64,000 bases of DNA from Hymenobacter profundi (GCF_019334315.1 NZ_JAHWGL010000005.1:32838-96837); one strand, 5' to 3'; shown: positions 26,131 through 35,743, numbered from the stretch's first letter. A program made the numbers and translations. Notes: generated from the sequence alone by a model not told the origin.

Positions 26131-27528
26131 CTACCGCACCCGGTAGCCGCTCACCGCATAGAACAGCAGGTAGGCGTAGCACAGCGCGGGTATGATGAAG
26201 GCGATGCGTAGTCCGCCGCCGTTGGTAGCAATGAAGCCCATGAGGGGCGGAATGATAGCGCCACCCACAATGGCCATAATCAGGTAAGACGAACCTTGTT
26301 TGGTGAATGCTCCTAACCCCTTGATAGCCAGCGGGAAGATAACCGGCCATATAATGGAGTTCATCAGGCCGCAGAGCACAATCAGCCACAGGGCCGTTTC
26401 GCCGGCCATGAGCACCGACGCGAGCACCAGCCCTACCCCCATGGTGCACACCCCTACCAATAGAAAACGGTCGTTGAAGCGGCGCAGCAGCGGAATGCCC
26501 ACAATACGTCCTATCATCGACCCAAACCAGTAGGAGGCCACCAGCACGGCCCCCACCGCTTTAGTGAAGCCAGCGGTAGTGTCAATCGGATCGGGAGCCT
26601 GGCCGAACAGAGCGGCTGCCCAGCTGGTAGCCGCGCTTAGGCCGCGCACCAACTGCTGCGTGAAGCTGCTGAGTTGCGTAATGCCCTGCGCCTCGCCGTA
26701 GCGAATCAGGAAAGAGCCTAGGCCTACTTCTACACCCACGTACAGGAAAATAGCCCCAATGCCCAGCACCAAATGGCGAAAATCCAGCGCCGAGCGACGG
26801 CCGGCCACTGGCGCCGCCACAGCTTCGGTTTCATCCACCGGAATGCTGTCGATTTCAGGCAGCTTCAGCAGAAAAAATACGCCTGCCAGCACCGCTAGGA
26901 AAATAGCTAAACCCAGGTAGGGCGTTTTCACCAGCGCCGATTCTTCGGCCAGGCGCTGGGCGGTAGGGAGGGCTGCCAGCCGGGCCTTCAGCACCGCCGA
27001 GCCGCCAAACAGCAACAGCCCGCCCACCAGCGGGGACAGGGTGCCGCCCAGGTTATTGGCCACGCCCACAATGCTCACGCGACTGGCTGCCTGCCGTGCG
27101 GGCCCCAGTACCGCCACGTAGGGGTTGGCCGCTACTTGCAGCAGCGTCACGCCCGCGCCCAGCGCCGCCAGGCCCGCCAAAAACAGCCCAAATGCCTGCG
27201 TATTAGCGGCCGGAATAAACAGCAACGCCCCGCAGGCCATGATCAGCAGCCCCAGCACAATGCCGCGCTTATAGCCTACCTTCTCCAAAATGCGCCCCGC
27301 CGGCAGCGACATCAGAAAATACGCCCCAAAAAACGCCGATTGCACTGCCGTCGACTCAAAGTCGGTGAGCTGGCACACGTCTTTGAGGTAGGGCATCAGC
27401 ACGTCGTTGAAGTTCGTGACGGCCCCAAACAGGAAGAACAAGGCCGTCATGGCGGCCATGGGCACGAAGTAGCTGCCCGTAGTAGCCGTAGCGGCGGTAG
27501 GCGAGGAGGTAGTAATGGGAGCAGCCAT
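26131..27528 (-). CDS. Sugar MFS transporter (FucP/GluP-like)
   Basis: A protein of 465 residues with about twelve transmembrane helices. The N-terminal half matches the FucP/glucose-galactose transporter family: FLFGAVTNFNDVLMPYLKD, SAFFGAYFLMSLPAGRI, VTLLQVAANPYVAVLGP. Family members import glucose, galactose, fucose or related sugars with protons across the inner membrane. The second half is typical up to the final YAVSGYR. The substrate cannot be read from sequence. A hairpin with a T-tract lies in the region upstream of its start. Confidence 0.92.
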   Translation of the reverse strand: MAAPITTSSPTAATATTGSYFVPMAAMTALFFLFGAVTNFNDVLMPYLKDVCQLTDFESTAVQSAFFGAYFLMSLPAGRILEKVGYKRGIVLGLLIMACGALLFIPAANTQAFGLFLAGLAALGAGVTLLQVAANPYVAVLGPARQAASRVSIVGVANNLGGTLSPLVGGLLLFGGSAVLKARLAALPTAQRLAEESALVKTPYLGLAIFLAVLAGVFFLLKLPEIDSIPVDETEAVAAPVAGRRSALDFRHLVLGIGAIFLYVGVEVGLGSFLIRYGEAQGITQLSSFTQQLVRGLSAATSWAAALFGQAPDPIDTTAGFTKAVGAVLVASYWFGSMIGRIVGIPLLRRFNDRFLLVGVCTMGVGLVLASVLMAGETALWLIVLCGLMNSIIWPVIFPLAIKGLGAFTKQGSSYLIMAIVGGAIIPPLMGFIATNGGGLRIAFIIPALCYAYLLFYAVSGYRVR

Positions 27529-27549
27529 ACAGGCAAGAATAAGCGAGGA

Positions 27550-27575
27550 AACAACAAAACGGCCCTTGCGGGCCG
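27550..27575 (-). terminator. Small hairpin with T-tract upstream of the MFS gene
   Basis: Leftward: CGGCCC-GCAA-GGGCCG-TTTTGTTGTTT. It lies between the DUF1810 stop and the MFS start (both leftward), so it probably ends the upstream transcript. A degenerate TATTCTTG box is 5 bases before the MFS ATG and could be its promoter. Confidence 0.65.
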
Positions 27576-27671
27576 GGAGTAATGTTACGGAATTTGGGGG
27601 TAACTACTCTACCGTGTCACTACAACATAGTATCCCGCTTGCCTATTGTGCGGTCGTATGTTGCCGTTGTT

Positions 27672-28088
27672 TTACCTGTGTAGTATTTGCAGCGTTTTGT
27701 TGTCCTTGGTGCCGTTAAAAAACTTGTCCAGCACGGCCTGAAAAACTGGATCTGCTTTGGGTAGGGACGCAAACAGCGTCATAGAGGATTTTAGCTTCAG
27801 ATCATCGGGGCTGCCAAAAACGCTGGTTGCATTGCTGGCACTGAGCGTCAGCAATGCATTGCTGATTTCCAATAATCTGCTTCCTAAAACAGGATGAGCG
27901 AGATACGCCTCGGCTTCTGCTGCGTCTTGTATAGCATAGAATTTCGACGTTTCGCTGAAGCCTAAGCCTTGTATCTGTGGAAAAATATACCACATCCAAT
28001 GGCTGCGCTTTCGTCCGTTTTTTATTTCGGATAAGGCAGTTTGGTAGTCGGATTTTTGGGCGTCGAGGAAGCGGGTTAGATTGGGCAT
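27672..28088 (-). CDS. DUF1810 family protein
   Basis: A protein of 138 residues. It starts LTRFLDAQKSDYQTALSEI and contains SHWMWYIFPQIQGLG and the LxSRLLEISNALL block typical of DUF1810, a family of small cytoplasmic proteins of unknown function, often annotated from a calpastatin resemblance. The gene begins 7 bases after the stop of the broken gene at 28096-28491, so they probably formed an operon. Its AT content is a little above that of core neighbours. Confidence 0.9.
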   Translation of the reverse strand: MPNLTRFLDAQKSDYQTALSEIKNGRKRSHWMWYIFPQIQGLGFSETSKFYAIQDAAEAEAYLAHPVLGSRLLEISNALLTLSASNATSVFGSPDDLKLKSSMTLFASLPKADPVFQAVLDKFFNGTKDNKTLQILHR

Positions 28089-28095
28089 GTTTATT

Positions 28096-28491
28096 TTACT
28101 TGTAGTTTTCTAAAGCGTATTTCACATTTTTATTTCCAGTATTTGATAATGATTTTATGGCTTTGTGTGCTTTGGTAGTTTGAATACCCATTAGTGCATG
28201 AATACACTTTCGTAGCGTTGATTCCATTTCATCATCAAACGGTCTATAAATTTCTGCCATTTGAGCAATTTTCATAATTGGAGTTATGAAGATGTTGTCT
28301 CTTAGGTTCTTAAGGTAGATCAGGTTCACTACGTCCTCATGTTGATGATGCCATGTTACTGATAATATCTTTTCAATTATTTTATAGAATACATTTTCAA
28401 TTTCTTTTGACTGGGTGAAAAGAATTGTTATGCAGTTTTCAAGTTTCTCTTCATTCTACTCTTTAATCGCCTGATTCAATTGCTCTAACAT
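28096..28491 (-). pseudogene. Small helical-protein gene broken by one in-frame stop
   Basis: Leftward from ATG 28491 the frame reads MLEQLNQAIKE, then TAG at 28458-28456, then stays open for 119 codons to 28096 (NEEKLENCITILFTQSKEI... to VKYALENYK). Only one base would restore a protein of about 131 residues. The product would be mostly helical, and I do not recognise the family. A GTG at 28329 could give a 77-residue internal product. The region is AT-rich (AAAT and AAGA codons), unlike its neighbours, which suggests transfer. A sequencing error at the stop cannot be excluded. Confidence 0.65.
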
Positions 28492-28660
28492 TTGTTTATC
28501 TGTCTGCTGAAAACAAAAATTAATTAAAATATACTTAGAGTAGATAAATGTTGATTATTGGCAATATGCTATAGATTTATGCAACGTGAATTGAATTTCC
28601 AGTTATTAGCAGGTCATCTAAGATAATACTTCTCACTCTATCCAAAATACTTCCCGCTTC

Positions 28661-29686
28661 CTACAGCGGCACCCGCCGCCGCAGCTCCCGATAAGACGGC
28701 ATATCATCCTGCCCCGTCAGCGACTCGAACATGCTGATAAAGGTGCGCACCAGTTCAGGGTCAGCGGTTTGCATAGCGCGGGCGTCGGCTACCCGGTCGA
28801 GGTTATACTGGCCCAGAAACACCACTAGGGCGCGGAACGGCTCGTTGGCCTGTGCATCGGCGCGGATAAATAGCTGTAGCGGCAGCACCGAGGTAGCGTA
28901 GTGCGGCGGTAGTTGCGCCTGGGTTTGATCGGTGTGCTGCGCAGCGGTTTCCTGGAAGGCTTGCTTTACGGCGTGCAACACCCGGTAATGCGCTTGGCGG
29001 TGTTCGTTCCACTCGGCGGCTGTGATTTGCAATTCGGGGTGAAACTGCTGCCACACGCCCTGTGTATAGCTGTGAAACAGCGTGTTAGCTTCTTTGGTGG
29101 GCGGGAATAGCTCCGAGGTTTCTTCGGTAGTGAGGGTAGCCATATAGAACTCGCGGGCATCGCGGGCACGGTCTACCAGCAGCGCCTGAATGCGGTCGGT
29201 GAGGGCCTGTGTCTCGCGTGGGTTGAGCGGAGGCTGGTGGTGGCGGGAGTAGAAAGTGCCAATGGAGGCCGAATCGGTGAGTATGGCCACGTATTCGCTA
29301 CCCTTAGCATCGTCCAGAAACTTGCGGATTTCGGTCATAATCGGCTGAAAGCCATGGTAGAGCTGGCGGGTAGCGTCGCTGATGGTCGTTACGGCCTTGT
29401 CGATATGGCCTTCCACCGTGTTGCTGCGCTCCACTAGCTGCTGCGTTTCCTGACTGATCTGCTGCATTTTTTGTAGGGCCTCGTCGGTTTTGCGGGAGGC
29501 ATTGTCGGCCGCTTTCCAGCTCTGAAACGCCACGAACAGGGCTAGAAAGGACGCCACACTACCAATAATAGAGTAATGGGAACCTAACAGATTAGACGCC
29601 GCCAGCCCTGCCCCGATCAGCACTAGAAACAGCGCCATGTAGAAGAGGCTACTTTTGTTAGGGTCAAAAAGAAAGGAGGGACGCAT
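28661..29686 (-). CDS. Membrane-anchored coiled-coil protein, unknown function
   Basis: About 341 residues from ATG 29686 (MRPSFLFDPNKS). Two transmembrane helices (about 12-32 and 36-58, FYMALFLVLIGAGLAAS and SIIGSVASFLALFVAF) are followed by a coiled coil (about 65-110, DEALQKMQQISQETQQLVERS). The C-terminal 220 residues are soluble and probably cytoplasmic (SEYVAILTDSASIGTFYSRH, then helical and polar). I do not recognise this domain. It is divergent from an rRNA methyltransferase gene. An open extension to 29833 overlaps that gene's promoter region and is unlikely. Membrane anchoring plus coiled coil plus an unknown domain could mean a signalling or stress sensor, but that is speculation. 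Confidence 0.75.
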   Translation of the reverse strand: MRPSFLFDPNKSSLFYMALFLVLIGAGLAASNLLGSHYSIIGSVASFLALFVAFQSWKAADNASRKTDEALQKMQQISQETQQLVERSNTVEGHIDKAVTTISDATRQLYHGFQPIMTEIRKFLDDAKGSEYVAILTDSASIGTFYSRHHQPPLNPRETQALTDRIQALLVDRARDAREFYMATLTTEETSELFPPTKEANTLFHSYTQGVWQQFHPELQITAAEWNEHRQAHYRVLHAVKQAFQETAAQHTDQTQAQLPPHYATSVLPLQLFIRADAQANEPFRALVVFLGQYNLDRVADARAMQTADPELVRTFISMFESLTGQDDMPSYRELRRRVPL

Positions 29687-29849
29687 GGGGAAGCGCAAGT
29701 GATTGGGTAGGATGGGTAGAGCTATAGCTAGAATTAGAACTAGCTTGAGGCGAGGGTAGGGTAGCTCTGATTTTAGCTCCCAACGATATGCGAGGTACAA
29801 AGTTCGCGCTACTCCCGACCTTTGCGCTTTCACTTATTTCTTTTGCCCT

Positions 29850-31034
29850 ATGGCCAACCGCCGCTCCCGCCCGTTTCCAATGACTGCCACCACCCAATTT
29901 GGCCTCGAAGAGGTGCTGGCCGATGAGCTGCGCCAGCTGGGTGCCCACATCGAGAAGGTAGGGCAGCGGGCCGTGGAGTTTAGCGGCGACAAGCAGCTGC
30001 TCTACGAAGCCGTGCTGTGGTGCCGCACCGCCATGCGAATTCTGGTGCCCTTCGCCGGCTTCTACGCCCGCGACGAGAAAGCTCTCTACCGCGAGGTAGG
30101 CCGCATCGACTGGCAGGAGTTTATTGGGGCCGACCAAACCTTCGCCATTACGGCCGTAGTTAATAAGTCGTCGTTCGAGCACTCGCTGTTCGTAGCCCAG
30201 CTCACCAAAGATGCCATTGTGGACCAGTTCCGCAACCGCACCGGTCAGCGTCCCAGCGTGGACGTGAAGAACCCCGATATCCGCCTGCACCTGCACATGC
30301 TGGAAAACGAGGTGACCCTGAGCCTCGACGCGGCCGGCGACTCGCTGCATCGGCGCGGCTACCGCCAGCAAACCAACGTGGCCCCGCTCAACGAAGTGCT
30401 GGCTGCCGGCCTGCTACTACTCACGGGCTGGGACGGTAAAAAGACCCTCATCGACCCCATGTGTGGCTCAGGTACTTTGCTCACCGAGGCTGCGCTCATT
30501 GCCCAGCGCATTGCGCCGGGCCTCTACCACCAAGGTAAGTTTGGCTTCGAGAATTGGCCCGATTTCGAGGCGGCGCTCTGGGAATCGGTGCAGCTGGACG
30601 CCCGCCAGATGCGCCTGGAGGAGCCGCAGGCCTACCTCGCAGGCTCCGACATTTCCCGCGAGTACATCGAACTGGCCCGCGAAAACGTGGCCGCCGCCGA
30701 TCTGGAGGATTTCATTCGCCTGGGTGTGCGCGACGTGGCCGAAGCTAAAGCCCCCGCCAAAGAAGCGCCCGGCATCGTCATCATGAACCCCCCCTACGGC
30801 GAGCGAATCGGGCAGGAATCGGAGATGGAAGCGCTCTACAAAACCATTGGCGATACGCTCAAAGCCGGTTTCCAGGGCTACGATGCTTATATCTTCACTG
30901 GCAACCTGGAGGCAGCCAAGCGCATCGGCCTGAAAACCTCTCGCCGCGTGCCACTCTACAACGGGCCGATTGAATGCCGATTACTAAAGTACGAGCTGTA
31001 CCAAGGCTCCCGCAAAGCGGCACGCTCAGAGTAG
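29850..31034 (+). CDS. THUMP-domain 23S rRNA/RNA guanine-N2 methyltransferase (RlmL-like)
   Basis: A protein of 394 residues: an N-terminal THUMP domain (about 15-160) for RNA binding, then a Rossmann methyltransferase (UPF0020) with the SAM motif DPMCGSGTLLTEAAL and the catalytic NPPYGERIG near residue 312. E. coli RlmL methylates G2445 of 23S rRNA; this shorter form lacks the second RlmK domain. ATG 29850 is used; ATG 29880 is an alternative. The -7-like GACCTTTG at 29817-29824 is weak. Target base is inferred from family only. Confidence 0.9.
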   Translation: MANRRSRPFPMTATTQFGLEEVLADELRQLGAHIEKVGQRAVEFSGDKQLLYEAVLWCRTAMRILVPFAGFYARDEKALYREVGRIDWQEFIGADQTFAITAVVNKSSFEHSLFVAQLTKDAIVDQFRNRTGQRPSVDVKNPDIRLHLHMLENEVTLSLDAAGDSLHRRGYRQQTNVAPLNEVLAAGLLLLTGWDGKKTLIDPMCGSGTLLTEAALIAQRIAPGLYHQGKFGFENWPDFEAALWESVQLDARQMRLEEPQAYLAGSDISREYIELARENVAAADLEDFIRLGVRDVAEAKAPAKEAPGIVIMNPPYGERIGQESEMEALYKTIGDTLKAGFQGYDAYIFTGNLEAAKRIGLKTSRRVPLYNGPIECRLLKYELYQGSRKAARSE

Positions 31035-31082
31035 GGAAGAGGTACTTTTTCCTAGCTTCACGCCGTCACTGATTTCACTTCT

Positions 31083-32843
31083 ATGTTGCCACTGGTTCTT
31101 TCCGCGCTGCTTCTCGCGTCTTCACCCGCCACACCGCCCGCCGATTGGAGTACGCCGTTTGAGCGTAGCAGCGGCAACACAACGGCCACGTATGCCCAGT
31201 GCATTGCTTACTACCAGCGCCTCGATAAGGCATACAAGGAGATTACCGTACGCGAAGCCGGTGAAACTGATTCTGGTCGACCACTGCACGAGGTAGTGAT
31301 TTCGACGGGTGGTGGCAAGGCCGATCCGGCTACTGCTCGTCGGCAGGGCCACCGGGTAGTATTAATTCAGAACGGTATTCATCCTGGTGAGCCGGAAGGT
31401 ATCGACGCAAGCATGATGCTAGCCCGCGACTTGGTACAAAAGCCAGAGCTACGCCAGCTGTTGCGCAACACTACCGTCGTGCTTATACCTATATATAACG
31501 TAGGCGGGTCGCTGAATCGCAATAGCACTACGCGTGTAAATCAGAACGGCCCCGAAAGCTATGGTTTCCGGGGCAACGCGCGCAACCTCGACCTGAACCG
31601 CGACTACGTGAAGCAGGTCTCGCGCAACGCCCGCGCCTTTGCGGAGCTGTTCCAACGCTGGCAGCCTGATATTTTTCTGGATAACCATACGTCCAACGGC
31701 GCTGATTATCAGTATACCATGACGCTGATACCAACGCAGAAAGACAAGCTGCACCCGGTTCTTAGTCAGTATCTGACGGCGCAGTTGCTACCCGCTCTGT
31801 ACCAGGGCATGGACCAGAAGCAGTGGCCTCTAACGCCCTACGTAGATTTTCTGGGCCGCACGCCTGACGCCCGCGGACTGGTTGGCTTCTTGGAAACGCC
31901 GCGGTATTCCACGGGCTACGCGGCGCTGTTCAATACCATTGGGTTTGTAACAGAAACCCACATGCTAAAGGCCTTTGCGCCCCGTGTGCGGGCTACCTAC
32001 GATTTTATGACGGTGCTGCTGCAAGCTATCCAAACGCAGGACGCCGCCTTGGCACAGGCGCGCACTGCGGCTGCACAGCAAATGGCTGCGCAGCAAGAGT
32101 TTCCGCTGGCTTGGAAGCTCGATACCACCCGCGCCGAAACGTTTACGTTTCGTGGTTATCTCGGCCACCTGAAACCAAGCGAAGTGAGTGGGCAGCCACG
32201 TCTCTATTACAATCAGCAGGAGCCGTACACGAAGCCCATTCCCTTCTATAATAGCTTCCGGGCTACTACCACGGTGCGTCGGCCAGCGGCCTACCTTATT
32301 CCACAGGCCTGGGGTGAGGTAGTAGAGCGCCTACGCCGGGCTGGGGTCCAGCTTCAGCGTCTGCGCCAAGACACCACCCTAACGGCCGAGTTCTACCACA
32401 TCGACGATTATAAAACCAGCTCACGACCATACGAAGGGCACTACCTACACTCGCAGGTGCAGGTAACCGCACAGCCACAAACCGTGCATTTCCTTCGTGG
32501 CGACTACGTAGCCCAACTCAATCAACCAGCAGCCCGGTATTTAGTGGAGATGCTTGAGCCACAGGCTACGGATTCCTTTTTTGCATGGGGCTTCTTCGAT
32601 AGTATCCTACAGCAGAAGGAGCACTTCTCTGATTATGTATTTGAGGATTTAGCGGCTGAGTTACTGCGCCAGCAACCCGAGTTGCGTCAACGCTTGGAAA
32701 AGCTCAAAAAAGAAAACGCAGAGTTTGCTTCTAATGGCCAGGCCCAATTGGAATGGGTCTACCGCAACTCTCCTCATTATGAAGCAGCCTACTTACGCTA
32801 CCCCATAGCACGTTGGCAGGGTAGGGCGCTACTCGTTGACTAG
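31083..32843 (+). CDS. Secreted M14-family zinc carboxypeptidase-like protein
   Basis: A protein of 586 residues with a short signal peptide (LPLVLSALLLASSPA). The M14 zinc site is seen as His100 and Glu103 (NGIHPGEPEG) and His202 (LDNHTSNG), with NLDLNRDY between them, typical of this Bacteroidota subgroup. The C-terminal 250 residues form an extra domain with Pro and Tyr-rich sequence. Its job is probably trimming of peptides in the periplasm or outside the cell. A paralogue is at 57759-59552. It starts 48 bases after the methyltransferase stop. Confidence 0.9.
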   Translation: MLPLVLSALLLASSPATPPADWSTPFERSSGNTTATYAQCIAYYQRLDKAYKEITVREAGETDSGRPLHEVVISTGGGKADPATARRQGHRVVLIQNGIHPGEPEGIDASMMLARDLVQKPELRQLLRNTTVVLIPIYNVGGSLNRNSTTRVNQNGPESYGFRGNARNLDLNRDYVKQVSRNARAFAELFQRWQPDIFLDNHTSNGADYQYTMTLIPTQKDKLHPVLSQYLTAQLLPALYQGMDQKQWPLTPYVDFLGRTPDARGLVGFLETPRYSTGYAALFNTIGFVTETHMLKAFAPRVRATYDFMTVLLQAIQTQDAALAQARTAAAQQMAAQQEFPLAWKLDTTRAETFTFRGYLGHLKPSEVSGQPRLYYNQQEPYTKPIPFYNSFRATTTVRRPAAYLIPQAWGEVVERLRRAGVQLQRLRQDTTLTAEFYHIDDYKTSSRPYEGHYLHSQVQVTAQPQTVHFLRGDYVAQLNQPAARYLVEMLEPQATDSFFAWGFFDSILQQKEHFSDYVFEDLAAELLRQQPELRQRLEKLKKENAEFASNGQAQLEWVYRNSPHYEAAYLRYPIARWQGRALLVD

Positions 32844-32909
32844 GTAGTAGGAAATCCCTACCTTCCGTTTTTACTTATTCCTGCTAATTCTTATTCCCAT
32901 AACTACCTT

Positions 32910-33491
32910 ATGAAACAATGTTTTATTGCAGCTATATGCATGGCTATGCTTGGAGCTACTAGCTGCCAGAAAGCTGATGTCGAGCCAGAAGACACCGCCA
33001 TTCTGCACGAGAAGCTACACGGAAAATATAAGTTATTGAGTGCCAGTAGTTCCGAAGCGGTAGATAGTAACAACGACGGTTTGTTTTCTACTGATCTACT
33101 GGCCGAAGAAGCCTATCTGGCTAACGCAGACGTTGAGATACGTATCCTGAGTGCGCAGCAGCAATATACAGGGGGCACTATGGGACATCTCTTCGTGCAG
33201 TGGTGGCAGCGGCCGTACGTTAATCCATACAGCACATCTGCGGGTAATACCAAGGCCGGATATGTCATGCAGGCCGCGCCCGAAAAATTTACGTTCGACG
33301 CTACTACGCAAACATTCCATTTTACGCCCCGGGAAATCCCGGATCCTGACTGGTCCGCTCCAGTTTCTGTAACGGTAACAGCTAATGAGGAATTGGTTGT
33401 TGTCTCAAAGCTACCAGTGTATTCGAGCACAACCGGTGTGCATTTTGTTACAGTTACGGCTCACTATAAACGCTATACAATAGTTACGTAG
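32910..33491 (+). CDS. Hypothetical lipoprotein
   Basis: A protein of 193 residues with a lipoprotein signal peptide (lipobox LGATSC, Cys near 19). The mature part begins with Asp/Glu-rich sequence and is mostly beta (VSVTVTANEELVVVSKLP). I do not recognise a named family; DUF5004/DUF1735-like Bacteroidota lipoproteins have a similar look. It lies 66 bases after the M14 peptidase. A TACCTTCC box just upstream of its leader could be its -7 element. Base use is less GC-rich than the neighbours. Confidence 0.75.
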   Translation: MKQCFIAAICMAMLGATSCQKADVEPEDTAILHEKLHGKYKLLSASSSEAVDSNNDGLFSTDLLAEEAYLANADVEIRILSAQQQYTGGTMGHLFVQWWQRPYVNPYSTSAGNTKAGYVMQAAPEKFTFDATTQTFHFTPREIPDPDWSAPVSVTVTANEELVVVSKLPVYSSTTGVHFVTVTAHYKRYTIVT

Positions 33492-33505
33492 ACTAGAGAT
33501 TTGTA

Positions 33506-34309
33506 CTAATTATTGGCAGCAGTAAGTGAGTTTGCATAGTTCACGATATAGGCCAGCTCGCGGGCATTAGTGTACTCCAAATGATTCACCTTCGCATATG
33601 CCTCTATTTGGCGCTGCTGTTGACGAAAGGCATTGAGCAAATCCTTTTTGGGATTCCGTAGCGCGATAATACGCCCATCCGGGAGACCCAGATAAAAATC
33701 ATCTTTGATGTCTGTATAGAGTTGCGTTGCGGGAATGCCCGCTCCGTAGGGATATCCTCCACGGTAGGCACCGTATCCATACGGCGAATTATAATTGGCG
33801 GCGCGCTGTACCAACGATTCCCGACGAAGGAGTAGGGTAGGGCCGTTGCTCAGTTGCTCAAAGAAGCCCGGCGACTTGAAGTCGCTATAGTCATTGCCAC
33901 GGTTCCAACGGTACACTCGAAAAATCCGAACCAGGCTAGTATCAGGGCGCTCCTGGCGGCGCCGTAGTGGACGGGTGCTATAAAAAGGATTGCCGTAGTA
34001 ATAGCCAGCGCGGGCATCGTAAAAGTCGTCGTAGTAATACGGATTGCGACGACGGTCAATCTGCTCGCCCTTTACGGCAAAACTCTGCACGGCTACGGCC
34101 GACAAGGTGCGCACCGAGCCATCGCCAAGCTGAATCTGCACTACATCCTCGCGGCGGTTAAGGGTAAGCGGGCCCTCTAGTGTGTCACCATTCGCTAATA
34201 GAATAGAGCTATCCGTGAATTGCTGGACCAAGCCTTGCTGCTGGGCCTGCGCCGGACCCAGCCACAGCCAGCCTAGTAGGAAAACGAAGAAAGGAGCAGG
34301 ACTTTTCAT
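33506..34309 (-). CDS. Hypothetical secreted protein
   Basis: About 267 residues from ATG 34309 (MKSPAPFFVFLLGWLWLG), with a signal peptide cut after AQA; ATG 34321 would add four residues. The mature part begins with a short beta domain (DSSILLANGDTLEGPLTLNR), then a Tyr/Arg/Asn-rich stretch (NPYYYDDFYDARAGYYYG) and a Gly/Tyr-rich patch. The C-terminus is helical. I recognise no family; the first domain looks like those in other Bacteroidota envelope proteins that describe an 'ANGD' repeat. It ends convergent with the lipoprotein gene. Confidence 0.75.
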   Translation of the reverse strand: MKSPAPFFVFLLGWLWLGPAQAQQQGLVQQFTDSSILLANGDTLEGPLTLNRREDVVQIQLGDGSVRTLSAVAVQSFAVKGEQIDRRRNPYYYDDFYDARAGYYYGNPFYSTRPLRRRQERPDTSLVRIFRVYRWNRGNDYSDFKSPGFFEQLSNGPTLLLRRESLVQRAANYNSPYGYGAYRGGYPYGAGIPATQLYTDIKDDFYLGLPDGRIIALRNPKKDLLNAFRQQQRQIEAYAKVNHLEYTNARELAYIVNYANSLTAANN

Positions 34310-34369
34310 AAGCGTAAGCATAGTAAAATCTCACAACAATCTCCGTGTTGCCTTCATTCCACAACACGA

Positions 34370-34425
34370 AGCCGGGTATCCGGTGTTCTTAAACAAGACA
34401 GTTTAAGAACACCGGATACCCGGCT
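34370..34425. terminator. 25-bp perfect hairpin after ribBA
   Basis: Perfect 25-nt arms (34370-34394 and 34401-34425; core GCCGGGTATCCGGTGTTC) with a 6-base loop, 20 bases past the leftward ribBA stop. There is no T-tract, so it is either a factor-dependent terminator, an mRNA 3' stabiliser or a palindromic repeat. A smaller hairpin (CGTGTTG/CAACACG) adjoins at 34344-34368. Confidence 0.65.
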
Positions 34426-34444
34426 ATACGACAGGGTAAAGCTA

Positions 34445-35683
34445 CTATTCGGCAGAAGGTGAGCCAGGTTGCTCCGACAGCAGCTGACTCAAAATTGTGT
34501 GGCCCAGCTTGTCGCGCTTGGTGGTGAGGTAGCGCTGGTTGTGTTCATTAGGCGCAATTTCAATCGGCACCGTATCTACTACCTCGAGGCCGTACGCAGC
34601 CAAACCAGTGCGCTTACGTGGATTGTTGGTGAGCAGGCGCATCTGCGAAATACCCAAATCGCGCAGGATGGAAGCGCCTACCCCGTAGTCGCGCTCATCC
34701 ATCTTAAAGCCTAATTCCAAGTTAGCCTCTACCGTGTCGCGGCCTTGTTCCTGTAGTTTGTAGGCTTTCAGCTTATTAAGCAGGCCGATGCCTCGGCCTT
34801 CCTGGTTCATGTAGACGATGACACCCCTACCTTCACGCTCAATCTGCTGCATGGCCTGGTGCAGTTGGGGGCCGCAGTCGCAGCGGCAGCTCCCGAAGAT
34901 GTCGCCGGTAACACAAGAGCTGTGCACACGCACCAGTACCGGCTCGGGGCCAGCAATATCTCCTTTCACTAGCGCCAAGTGCTGGGCGCCAGTGGAGCGC
35001 TGGGTGTAGGCAATGAGGTCGAAGTCGCCCCAATCGGTGGGCATCTTCACGGAGATTTCGCGGGTGATGAGGCTTTCCTTTTCAAGACGGTACTTAATGA
35101 GGTCCTGCACCGAAATCAATTTCAGATCCCACTTATCGGCCACTTGGCGCAGCTCCGGCAGGCGGGCCATTTCGCCGTCTTCCCGCAAGATTTCTACCAG
35201 CACGCCCGCCGGTTCGAAGCCTGCCAAGCGGGCCAGGTCTACGGCGGCTTCGGTGTGACCAGCGCGACGCAATACGCCTTCTTTGCGGGCTTTCAATGGG
35301 AAAATATGGCCGGGCTTGCCCAGGTCCTCCGGCTTAGTTTCGGGGTCGATGAGGGCTAGAATGGTCTTGCTCCGGTCGGAAGCCGAAATGCCGGTGGTGA
35401 CGCCGTTCTTGAGCAGGTCGATGCTGACGGTGAAGGGGGTAGCATGCAGGGCCGTGTTGCGGCCTACCATTAAATCCAACTCCAACTCGTTGCAACGAGC
35501 TTCGGTGATGGGCGCACATACCAACCCGCGGCCGTGGGTGGCCATAAAATTGATGACCTCGGGGGTAGCGCAACGGGCGGCGCAGATAAAATCGCCCTCG
35601 TTTTCGCGGTCTTCGTCATCAACAACAACGACTACCTTGCCGGCGCGGATATCGGCAATGGCATCTTCTATGGAATCAAGCAT
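34445..35683 (-). CDS. ribBA: Bifunctional DHBP synthase/GTP cyclohydrolase II
   Basis: A protein of 412 residues. The N-terminal RibB domain ([31 protein letters not shown]) makes 3,4-dihydroxy-2-butanone 4-phosphate from ribulose 5-phosphate. The C-terminal RibA domain (about 205-400) has the zinc cysteines in [14 protein letters not shown] and QEGRGIGL. Both feed riboflavin synthesis in the cytoplasm. No FMN riboswitch is visible in the 60 bases before it, and it lies behind two glycosyltransferase genes, so it may be read from their transcript or from a weak promoter in that gap. Confidence 0.96.
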   Translation of the reverse strand: MLDSIEDAIADIRAGKVVVVVDDEDRENEGDFICAARCATPEVINFMATHGRGLVCAPITEARCNELELDLMVGRNTALHATPFTVSIDLLKNGVTTGISASDRSKTILALIDPETKPEDLGKPGHIFPLKARKEGVLRRAGHTEAAVDLARLAGFEPAGVLVEILREDGEMARLPELRQVADKWDLKLISVQDLIKYRLEKESLITREISVKMPTDWGDFDLIAYTQRSTGAQHLALVKGDIAGPEPVLVRVHSSCVTGDIFGSCRCDCGPQLHQAMQQIEREGRGVIVYMNQEGRGIGLLNKLKAYKLQEQGRDTVEANLELGFKMDERDYGVGASILRDLGISQMRLLTNNPRKRTGLAAYGLEVVDTVPIEIAPNEHNQRYLTTKRDKLGHTILSQLLSEQPGSPSAE

Positions 35684-35743
35684 CGGGATAATATTCGAAA
35701 AATGAGCAGTCAGCTACTCTACAACCAGTAGCAGGCCGCGAAG

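Noticed and set aside
28456..28458. TAG read as pyrrolysine or a recoded stop
   Set aside because: No evidence for recoding in this group; other genes use TAG as a normal stop.
29664..30371. Leftward ORF of 235 codons
   Set aside because: Antisense to the methyltransferase gene, crosses the divergent promoter region.
35684..35743. FMN riboswitch upstream of ribBA
   Set aside because: Only 60 bases separate it from the preceding gene; no RFN-type conserved blocks are seen.
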